Source: Flavobacteriales bacterium (GTDB lineage Bacteria; Bacteroidota; Bacteroidia; Flavobacteriales_E; Vicingaceae). From it: a DNA stretch of 5,945 nt. Numbering within the stretch: position 1 is the first letter of the stretch; each line of letters opens with the position of its first letter. The DNA is taken from contig JAJCYN010000511.1 of assembly GCA_029262915.1 (NCBI GenBank), forward strand, positions 1-5,945. Reading direction: 5' to 3'. Made by a program: the position numbers and the translations under genes. The notes below the pieces were generated by a model. That model did not search any database and was not told the DNA's origin. It saw only the letters and a program-made list of their open reading frames with translations. Below are positions 1-5,591 of the stretch, in pieces.

Positions 1-509
1 GAATTGGCAGCCATTCCTTTTGCAACTTCTTTTGCTGCTCTTTCCGCAGTTTCATCCTCTTCTTCCCAAGAACGATTTCCAAAACCATCTTCAAAATCAA
101 TTCTAAAATCTTCTAATGCTTCATTCTCCAATTTTTCTCTCACTTTATTAAAAGTGGTATAGGATAACCAAGCTGCTTCTTTCTTTCTCTCGGTTTCGGA
201 TAAATTGTCTAATTTGTTGATGAGCTGGGTTATTTCCCCTTCATTAGTTGGAAGATTTTCATACCCTAAAAGCTCAATTGCTTTTGCAAACTCCACAAAA
301 TTTGAAGCATTATTTAGCAAAGTATTCATTGCTGCTTTTCCCATTTTTTCAGCTGTGCTTGCCGTAAATAAATCAGCACCTCCGTAAACAGTATGTACTG
401 GTTGTCGGTCGGAACGGTCTCCAGGATATATAGTTTGAAAAGCCTTATTTGCTTCCCCTAATTCGTTTAAAATAGTGTCTTTTACACTGTTAGAAATTGA
501 TAAATTCAT
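1..509 (-). CDS. Aldolase/citrate-lyase-like protein (DUF6986 type), C-terminus missing
   Basis: The first 169 residues of a protein that continues past the left edge. It starts at ATG 509-507, 31 nt after the uraH stop, as the last visible gene of the allB-alc-uraD-uraH operon. Residues 28-48 carry a strongly conserved-looking block, YPGDRSDRQPVHTVYGGADL, and residues 136-144 carry RIDFEDGFG followed by an acidic stretch (EEEDE). The second motif resembles the DFEDG metal/substrate loop of HpcH/HpaI- and CitE-like (malyl-CoA lyase/citrate lyase beta) TIM barrels. From memory, the first block is typical of the poorly characterised family labelled DUF6986 or 'aldolase', which also occurs near ureide genes in other bacteria. 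The reaction is unknown. Its position after allantoicase suggests a role on ureidoglycolate or glyoxylate, but this is inference. No signal peptide is seen, so it is probably cytoplasmic. Family assignment is fairly sure; function is not. Confidence 0.8.
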   Translation of the reverse strand, partial: MNLSISNSVKDTILNELGEANKAFQTIYPGDRSDRQPVHTVYGGADLFTASTAEKMGKAAMNTLLNNASNFVEFAKAIELLGYENLPTNEGEITQLINKLDNLSETERKKEAAWLSYTTFNKVREKLENEALEDFRIDFEDGFGNRSWEEEDETAERAAKEVAKGMAAN

Positions 510-540
510 AATACAATTATTATATTTTCTAAGTTGATTT

Positions 541-879
541 TTAGCTTCCTCTATAGGTACTATATCCAAAAGGATTTAATAATAGCGGAACGTGATAATG
601 AGTTGTATCCAATACATTAAAAGCAATGGTAACAGATGGATAAAATGCTGTAATATTTTGATTTTTGAAATAAGAATCGGTATCAAAAACTAATCGATAA
701 GTTCCTATTTCTAATATGGCATCATCAGAAAGTAAGCCAGGTAAACGACCATCATCATTTGTTTTCCCATTGCCAATTTCAACCCAGTTATTTCCAGTTT
801 TTTGTTCAAGATAAATAGCTACTCCGCTGGCAGGTAATCCTTTTGATGTATCTAAAATATGTGTGGTAATTTGGCTCAT
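541..879 (-). CDS. uraH: 5-hydroxyisourate hydrolase (transthyretin-like)
   Basis: 112 residues, the normal size for bacterial HIU hydrolase. The enzyme hydrolyses 5-hydroxyisourate, the product of urate oxidation, to OHCU. Visible family signatures are the N-terminal THILDTSKGLPA with His7, the DGR containing Arg45, the HYH motif (His94/His96) near the C-terminus, and the terminal YRGS tetrapeptide that closes the active site in the tetramer. His7, Arg45, His96 and the final Ser are the expected catalytic set. There is no signal peptide, unlike the periplasmic versions of some enterobacteria, so it should act in the cytoplasm. Its ATG (879-877) overlaps the uraD stop (878-876) in an ATGA junction, which suggests translational coupling to the gene for the next step. 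Confidence 0.97.
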   Translation of the reverse strand: MSQITTHILDTSKGLPASGVAIYLEQKTGNNWVEIGNGKTNDDGRLPGLLSDDAILEIGTYRLVFDTDSYFKNQNITAFYPSVTIAFNVLDTTHYHVPLLLNPFGYSTYRGS

Positions 880-1373
880 CCTACTAATTTTTCTAGTCTA
901 ATTTTTGTGATTTTATTTTGTTCGCCCATTGCTATCGTGAATTCAGTCTCAAAATCATTGTCTATTCTTTCGTTTAACAAACTTAACATTTCTTCAGCAG
1001 ACTTTCCTGTCGCACAAACGATAAATATATAACCAAATTTTGATTCATAGGTTTCATTTCCTTTTGCTAAAGCAATTAATGTCTCTTGTGTTGCTTGGTT
1101 TACTGCTGCCTGTTCATTTCCTGCCCAAGCTTTAGTGGAGTTAAATTTCTCTTCTAAATTTTTAAGATTACCAATTTTTGGGTGATGAGAAAAAGCTTCT
1201 AAGCCATCTTCTTTTGTACTAGTTGACCACACTTCATCTGATTTATCAAACAAATCCTGTAAACTAGTAAATGGTCGTTTTTCACTTAACCCTTTTGCCC
1301 ATTTGGTGGAACCACAACATTTGAATAGTTCTTCAACTATTTTTATGGAATCCCAATTATTTAATTCATCCAT
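876..1373 (-). CDS. uraD: OHCU decarboxylase
   Basis: 165 residues from the chosen start; single-domain OHCU decarboxylases are about this long. The enzyme decarboxylates 2-oxo-4-hydroxy-4-carboxy-5-ureidoimidazoline to S-allantoin, setting the stereochemistry that allantoinase needs. Family marks are FSHHPKIG at 61-68 with the catalytic His64, the NEQAAV segment at 86-91 with Glu87/Gln88, LLNERIDND at 132-140 with Arg136, and the C-terminal ITKIRLEKLV. I chose ATG 1373-1371 (MDELNNW). A longer frame can begin with GTG at 1379, but it adds only two residues (GTG-TTG) and is less convincing. With the ATG, the gene overlaps the end of alc by 8 nt, and its own end overlaps uraH by 4 nt. Both overlaps point to one coupled transcript. 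Cytoplasmic. Confidence 0.95.
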   Translation of the reverse strand: MDELNNWDSIKIVEELFKCCGSTKWAKGLSEKRPFTSLQDLFDKSDEVWSTSTKEDGLEAFSHHPKIGNLKNLEEKFNSTKAWAGNEQAAVNQATQETLIALAKGNETYESKFGYIFIVCATGKSAEEMLSLLNERIDNDFETEFTIAMGEQNKITKIRLEKLVG

Positions 1374-2397
1374 CAACACTATTTTTTATGAAACCAAATA
1401 ATCGTAAACGACTAATTCCACCATCGGGAAAAATATTTAATCGGATATGTGTAAATGAAGCTTTATTTTGGATTTCGTTTTCGTAATGATGCTCGAAATC
1501 GGCCTGTAATTTTGATTTTGGTAAAATCTCTTTCCAATCTAAATTTTCAGAATTCCAATCGATGTTATTGTCAGTTACATTTAAACCTTCAATTGAACAA
1601 GTATCAGGGTAATTTCCTTTAAAATGACAAGTGTCTACTAGTATTTTTGAAATTTCACCTTGATGTGCCAATTTTACAATTACCCAATCGCAATTATTGG
1701 GTGTTCTATTTCGTTTTGTTTCCCATCCATCTCCCATATTAACACCTCTTCCTGGCATAAGTAAATTATCCATATGACTAAAAAACATATCGTTGCACGA
1801 AATGGATTTTGCACCATTTACTGCTGAAGCCAAATCAATTAATTCATCTGAATTTACAAGGCTCCAATTTTTATACACTTCTCCATAAACTTTTAATCGT
1901 GCAACTCCACCATCAGGAAAAATATTTAAACGCAAGTGTGTCCAAACTTGGTCGTTTGTTACTTCAAAAAAGTTCTGACTTCCTGGGTCTAGATGTGATT
2001 TTGCTGTAATTTCAGTCCAAACCACATCGTTTGAACAGAGCTGTTCTGTAGAAGGGTTTCCATCTATATTACAAACTTCTACTGATGCAAATGGAGGATG
2101 ATTTCCTAAAAAATGATTGGTATCTATATCCAATCCTTTTATAACTCCGGATGCACCCAACTGAATAATACACCAATCGTGGCCTTCTGTCCTTTTTCTT
2201 CTGGATTCCCATCCATCCATCCATTTCCCTCTATCGGTATATTTATCTTCAATAAAAATTCCTCGCCCTTCTTTCAATAAATTTTCTTTTTCTGCAAAAA
2301 AATCATCTGTACAAATTAACGCTTTCCCTCCAATTTTTTCTGAAGCTAGATCAATTAACTCCGTAAATTGTGGTATTTCTGTTCTTACTATTTCCAT
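1366..2397 (-). CDS. alc: Allantoicase
   Basis: 343 residues, full length for allantoicase, which hydrolyses allantoate to ureidoglycolate and urea. The protein is two tandem copies of the allantoicase (beta-sandwich) domain: residues about 14-172 and 186-335. Each copy has LIDLAS near its start, then a DxFF...NLL...GRG segment, a DGWE(S/T)(K/R)R block, a D(T)xHF(K/L)GN(Y/H)P block, and an end motif RLNIFPDGG(V/I)(A/S)RL. The last block recurs at 157-168 and 319-330 almost unchanged. No signal peptide is present. ATG 2397-2395 lies 10 nt beyond the last base of the allB coding sequence (7 nt after its stop codon). Release of urea rather than ammonia here means the organism uses the allantoicase route, not allantoate amidohydrolase. 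Confidence 0.97.
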   Translation of the reverse strand: MEIVRTEIPQFTELIDLASEKIGGKALICTDDFFAEKENLLKEGRGIFIEDKYTDRGKWMDGWESRRKRTEGHDWCIIQLGASGVIKGLDIDTNHFLGNHPPFASVEVCNIDGNPSTEQLCSNDVVWTEITAKSHLDPGSQNFFEVTNDQVWTHLRLNIFPDGGVARLKVYGEVYKNWSLVNSDELIDLASAVNGAKSISCNDMFFSHMDNLLMPGRGVNMGDGWETKRNRTPNNCDWVIVKLAHQGEISKILVDTCHFKGNYPDTCSIEGLNVTDNNIDWNSENLDWKEILPKSKLQADFEHHYENEIQNKASFTHIRLNIFPDGGISRLRLFGFIKNSVDG

Positions 2398-2404
2398 TTA
2401 TAAA

Positions 2405-3772
2405 TTAACTAGATTTATTATTCATCATTACTTCACCAACAGGTGAAGCCAATATTTCTCCTTGATCGAATACTTTTATTCCAGAAACATAAGTTTGTTT
2501 AACAACTCCTGTCAGTTCCTCGCCTTCGTATGGTGTAATTTTATGTCGGAAATGAATGTCTTTTTTTGCAACTGTAAATTTTTGTTCGGGATTCCAAACA
2601 ACCAAATCAGCATCATATCCTTCCTTAATTAAACCTTTTGATTGATCAAATCTAAGAAATTTTGAAATAGCTGTACTCATTAGCGATGAAATATCCGAAA
2701 TAGAAAATCCTCTTTCCTTCGCTTTGGTCCAAATAACAGGTAATGAAAATTGAATACTCGAAATACCGCCCCAAGCGAGTTTTAGATTTCCACTTGTTAT
2801 TTCTTTTAGCTCAGGTGTAGATGGGGAGTGGTCAGTGACAATAAAATCAATAGTTCCATCTTTTATTGCTTCCCAAAGTTTTTCGTTATTTTCTTTTTCT
2901 CTGATAGGCGGAGCACACTTAAACAATGTATTTTTATTAGGAATATCTTCTGCATTAAAATAGAGATATTGTGGGCACGTTTCTACTGTTAAAGGAAGTC
3001 CTTTTGCCCTTGCTTCACGAATTTTGTCTAGAGAATTTGCCGATGACAAATGAACAATGTGAATAGGTGTTTGGTATTCTTCACAAAGTTGAATCAACAT
3101 ATCTATCGCATTATCTTCCCATTCTTTTGGCCGCGATTTGAGATATGCATTATAATTGGTGGGATTGTTTTCAAAAGCCAATAAATCATCGTGAATTTCA
3201 TCCAGTTCAGCGTGAGCTAATAAAGGAACTTGATGTTTTTTTAGTATTTCCAACCCTTTTTTTAAGTCAGTTATTGAAACATTCGGAAAATCATCAATTC
3301 CAGAATGGGTTAAAAAGGCTTTTATCCCCAACACTCCAGATGTCACTAATTCATCTAACAAATCAATATTTTCAGGAACAATTCCTCCCCAAAAACCAAC
3401 ATTACAATATAATTTTCCTTTAGTAGCGTCTATTTTAACCTTTAAAGTTTCCTTTGATGTAGTAACTGGAGTTGCATTTAAAGGCATATCTACCAAAGCA
3501 GTTATTCCCCCAGCAATTGCCGCTTTAGTGATGGTTTCAAACCCTTCCCATCCTGCTCTTCCTGGTTCATTAATATGTACGTGAGAATCAATAATTCCAG
3601 GCATTACAACTAAATCATTTAAATCTTCTATTGGGATATTTTGGTCCTGAAGTTTTCCTGAAATTACTTCTGATATAATACCATCTTTTATTAGTACTGT
3701 ACCATCAATAAAACCTGATTCTGTAAGTATTCGAGAGCTATATAATCCAAAGAGGTGATTTAAAGTAGTCAT
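2405..3772 (-). CDS. allB: Allantoinase
   Basis: 455 residues, typical for this amidohydrolase-superfamily TIM barrel, which opens the hydantoin ring of allantoin to give allantoate. The binuclear metal ligands are all visible: His64 and His66 in DSHVHINEPGR, Lys151 (GIKAFLTHSG; the carboxylated bridging lysine), His187 (LLAHAE), His241 (HIVHLSS) and Asp314 (VTDHSP). The spacing closely matches the ligand set I recall for E. coli AllB (His59/His61/Lys146/His186/His242/Asp315). This, the NEPGR substrate loop and the alc neighbour favour allantoinase over dihydroorotase or dihydropyrimidinase. The C-terminal small beta domain (about 380-445, KEGYDADLVVWNP) is complete. It is the first gene of the minus-strand operon, starting at ATG 3772-3770, and is divergent from puuD. 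Confidence 0.96.
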   Translation of the reverse strand: MTTLNHLFGLYSSRILTESGFIDGTVLIKDGIISEVISGKLQDQNIPIEDLNDLVVMPGIIDSHVHINEPGRAGWEGFETITKAAIAGGITALVDMPLNATPVTTSKETLKVKIDATKGKLYCNVGFWGGIVPENIDLLDELVTSGVLGIKAFLTHSGIDDFPNVSITDLKKGLEILKKHQVPLLAHAELDEIHDDLLAFENNPTNYNAYLKSRPKEWEDNAIDMLIQLCEEYQTPIHIVHLSSANSLDKIREARAKGLPLTVETCPQYLYFNAEDIPNKNTLFKCAPPIREKENNEKLWEAIKDGTIDFIVTDHSPSTPELKEITSGNLKLAWGGISSIQFSLPVIWTKAKERGFSISDISSLMSTAISKFLRFDQSKGLIKEGYDADLVVWNPEQKFTVAKKDIHFRHKITPYEGEELTGVVKQTYVSGIKVFDQGEILASPVGEVMMNNKSS

Positions 3773-3852
3773 TAATTAGAAAGGTATTTTTTAGAAGATG
3801 TAAAGGTAATAATAAATAATTTTTGTTATTTTGGGTTTTAGATATCATATAT
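3773..3852. promoter_or_regulatory. Divergent intergenic region between allB operon and puuD
   Basis: This 80 nt, very AT-rich gap must contain the start signals for both the allB-led operon (minus) and puuD (plus). On the minus strand, TACCTTTA (3808-3801) matches the Bacteroidota -7 element TAnnTTTG except for its last base and would place a transcript start roughly 20 nt before allB. No TTTG lies at the expected -33 distance. On the plus strand only imperfect matches occur (TAATTTTTG at 3817-3825, TATTTTG at 3827-3833). No Shine-Dalgarno is seen before either gene. A 12 nt palindrome TCATATATATGA (3845-3856) spans the puuD start codon but could be chance in such AT-rich DNA. The presence of promoters is inferred mainly from layout; the exact elements are weak. 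Confidence 0.45.
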
Positions 3853-5367
3853 ATGAAAAATAATTTATCCCCCTTAAAAAAAATAATCTTACTTCTTTTT
3901 GTCTGTATTTCAGGCAATACTTTTGCAACAGAAAAATTTGAAACTAATATTGATTCTTCCGATTTAATATTTATTGGTGCTTTATTTCTTACTGTTATTA
4001 TCGTTTATGCTATTTTAAGGTCGACCCTTAATAAATTAAAAGGTTTAAATTCTAATAGTGATTTCATAAAACTACTCGATGACCAAATTTATGATGCCAA
4101 AGAAAGAAAACAAGTTTTTATTTATTTAGCTGCTATGTTTCTTTTTATGATTGTTGTTTACCTGTTTGTTCGTGGCACAACTTGGGAGTCTCACATAACA
4201 GAATGGTTTAATTTAATTGTTCGATGGGTTCACATTGTTTTTGGAATTGCCTGGATTGGAGCATCCTTTTATTTTAATTTTTTAGAAAACAGCTTAAACC
4301 GAACAGAAGGGCTTAGAGATGAACTTGCTGGAAATTTATGGGCTGTTCACGGTGGAGGATTTTATTATTTAGAAAAATATAAAATTGCTCCTAAAAAGAT
4401 TCCTAAAGAACTCCATTGGTTTAAATACGAAGCTTATTTTACGTGGTTGTCAGGGATTGTTTTATTAGCAATTGTTTATTATTTAAACGCCAACGCTTAT
4501 TTAATTGACCCTGAAGTGCTAACTATCTCTCCTATTAAAGCTATTGGAATTAGTATAGGTTCACTTATAATTGGATGGTTTGTTTACGATTTATTGTGTA
4601 AATCCCCTTTATCTAAAAAACCAGCTCTTTTTTGGATAATTCTTTTCTTATTTGTTGCAGGGTTCTCTTGGTTTTTCTTACAAGTATTTAGTGCTAGAGC
4701 AGCTTACATACACGTAGGAGCATTAATTGGAACAATGATGGTGGGTAATGTTTTTCGAGTTATTATTCCATCACAAAAAGCGATGGTGAATGCTGCCAAA
4801 AGAGGAGAAGCACCCAATGCTACTTTAGGAAAAAACGCACTATTACGTTCAAGACATAACAACTACCTTACATTACCAGTCATCTTTATAATGGTTAGTA
4901 ATCACTTTCCAAGCACATTTGGACACTCTTTTAACTGGATTATTTTGATGGGATTAACTTTAAGTAGTGTTTTAGTAAAACATTATTTAAACAAAATTGA
5001 ACAAGGAGAAAAAGCAGTTTGGATATTACCTGTAGCAGTTGTTGGAATGCTTTCTTTAACTTTTATTTCTGCTCCAAGAACTACATCAGTTTGTGATGGT
5101 GATGCTCCGGCATTCTCTGAAATTCAAGTTATAATGGAGAAAAGATGTGTTCAATGTCATTCAGTAAATGCAACAGATGATGTTTTTAAAGTTGCTCCTA
5201 ATGGAATTAAATTGGATACACCAGAGGAATGTGCCAAACTTTCTGACCGAATATTGAATAGGGTTGTTTTGACCAAAACGATGCCTATGGCAAACAAAAC
5301 AGGTATGACTCAGGAAGAACGAGATATTATCCAATGCTGGGTTGAGAATGGTGCTAAAATAGAATAA
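3853..5367 (+). CDS. puuD: Membrane-bound urate oxidase (urate hydroxylase) with cytochrome c domain
   Basis: 504 residues. It oxidises urate to 5-hydroxyisourate and passes electrons to its own C-type heme and on to the respiratory chain, instead of making H2O2 as soluble uricase does. The Urate_ox_N membrane core spans about 118-406 with eight helices. Its marks are RWVHIVFGIAWIGASFYF (124-141), the AVHGGGFYY loop with His166, HWFKYEAYFTW with His188 and Glu193, YIHVGA with His287, and RSRHNNYLTLP with His335. The C-terminal domain has the heme site CVQCH (432-436) and a likely axial Met in TKTMPMANKTGM (Met477 or Met479). The positive-inside pattern puts the heme domain in the periplasm. 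Ahead of the core are a signal peptide (cleavage likely TFA-TE, 25/26) and two extra helices (37-56, 87-107), which look unusual for the family. I chose ATG 3853 because the protein then begins as a clean signal peptide; a TTG at 3823 would add ten hydrophobic residues in front. Confidence 0.93.
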   Translation: MKNNLSPLKKIILLLFVCISGNTFATEKFETNIDSSDLIFIGALFLTVIIVYAILRSTLNKLKGLNSNSDFIKLLDDQIYDAKERKQVFIYLAAMFLFMIVVYLFVRGTTWESHITEWFNLIVRWVHIVFGIAWIGASFYFNFLENSLNRTEGLRDELAGNLWAVHGGGFYYLEKYKIAPKKIPKELHWFKYEAYFTWLSGIVLLAIVYYLNANAYLIDPEVLTISPIKAIGISIGSLIIGWFVYDLLCKSPLSKKPALFWIILFLFVAGFSWFFLQVFSARAAYIHVGALIGTMMVGNVFRVIIPSQKAMVNAAKRGEAPNATLGKNALLRSRHNNYLTLPVIFIMVSNHFPSTFGHSFNWIILMGLTLSSVLVKHYLNKIEQGEKAVWILPVAVVGMLSLTFISAPRTTSVCDGDAPAFSEIQVIMEKRCVQCHSVNATDDVFKVAPNGIKLDTPEECAKLSDRILNRVVLTKTMPMANKTGMTQEERDIIQCWVENGAKIE

Positions 5368-5410
5368 AGTGAGTTCAAGAATAAGTTTTTGAAATGAAAT
5401 TATTTGTTTT

Positions 5411-5512
5411 CACTTCGACTTCGCTCAGTATAAACTGCAAAATTCTCCCGATAGCTATCGGGACAAAATTTCACTCAAACTGACACAATTTTTTTATATC
5501 GAACTGACGTTT
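5411..5512. repeat. Flavobacterial-type intergenic repeat element
   Basis: This stretch between puuD and xdhA has the look of a dispersed repeat. Read on the minus strand it contains GTCAGTTCGA, then GTGTCAGTTTGAGTGAAA, a perfect palindrome, and finally ACTGAGCGAAGTCGAAGTG. From memory, the CTGAGCGAAGTCGAAG and CAGTTCGAGTGA words are widespread in intergenic DNA of flavobacteria, and here one CG in the second word appears decayed to CA. AACTGAC occurs twice (5478-5484 and 5502-5508). It contains no credible ORF. Copy number cannot be seen from one window, so the repeat status rests on recognition of the words. Confidence 0.55.
5446..5463. repeat. Perfect 18 nt palindrome TCCCGATAGCTATCGGGA
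   Basis: The 18 bases are exactly self-complementary about 5454/5455, and symmetry stops at 5445/5464 (C against C). As RNA it could fold as a 7 bp stem with an AGCT loop on either strand. It is much more GC-rich than its surroundings. It is flanked by CAAAATT on both sides (5438-5444 and 5464-5470). There is no T-run directly after it on the plus strand (the nearest is 5489-5495), so it is not a standard intrinsic terminator, although a hairpin here could still protect or end the puuD transcript. Confidence 0.85.
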
Positions 5513-5537
5513 AAATTAATTCCTTATTGAGACTCCT

Positions 5538-5567
5538 TTTGTAAATTTAAAAAATACCTTACTTTTA
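5538..5567 (+). promoter_or_regulatory. Candidate Bacteroidota-type promoter for xdhA
   Basis: TTTG at 5538-5541 and TACTTTTA at 5560-5567 are separated by 18 nt. The Bacteroidota primary-sigma consensus is TTTG near -33 and TAnnTTTG near -7 with a spacer of about 19-21 nt; here the -7 box differs only in the final base and the spacer is slightly short. Transcription would begin around 5573-5576, leaving a short leader of roughly 17 nt before the ATG at 5592. Its position after the intergenic repeat supports xdhA having its own promoter rather than relying only on read-through from puuD. Confidence 0.4.
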
Positions 5568-5591
5568 AAGGTTCCAAATTAATATTCGTTT

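Noticed and set aside
205..387. Plus-strand open frame of 60 codons
   Set aside because: It lies antisense inside the well-supported aldolase-like gene, has no recognisable motif, and its composition follows the opposite strand's codons.
1374..1379. uraD start at GTG 1379
   Set aside because: It adds only two residues; the ATG at 1373-1371 is a stronger start and begins at the expected place for the family.
1809..2009. Plus-strand open frame of 66 codons
   Set aside because: It is antisense to the first domain of allantoicase; rich in Leu/His as expected from reading the complement of AT-rich coding DNA.
3145..3423. Plus-strand open frame of 92 codons
   Set aside because: It is antisense to allantoinase across conserved catalytic motifs; no independent support.
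3823..3852. Extended puuD start at TTG 3823
   Set aside because: It would add ten hydrophobic residues before a clean signal peptide beginning at ATG 3853 and would consume much of the promoter region.
3845..3856. TCATATATATGA palindrome as a regulator operator
   Set aside because: It is almost pure alternating A/T around the ATG; chance occurrence is likely and no regulator is present to support it.
5446..5496. Intrinsic terminator for puuD
   Set aside because: The palindrome is strong but the T-run (5489-5495) begins about 25 nt after it, too far for a standard terminator.
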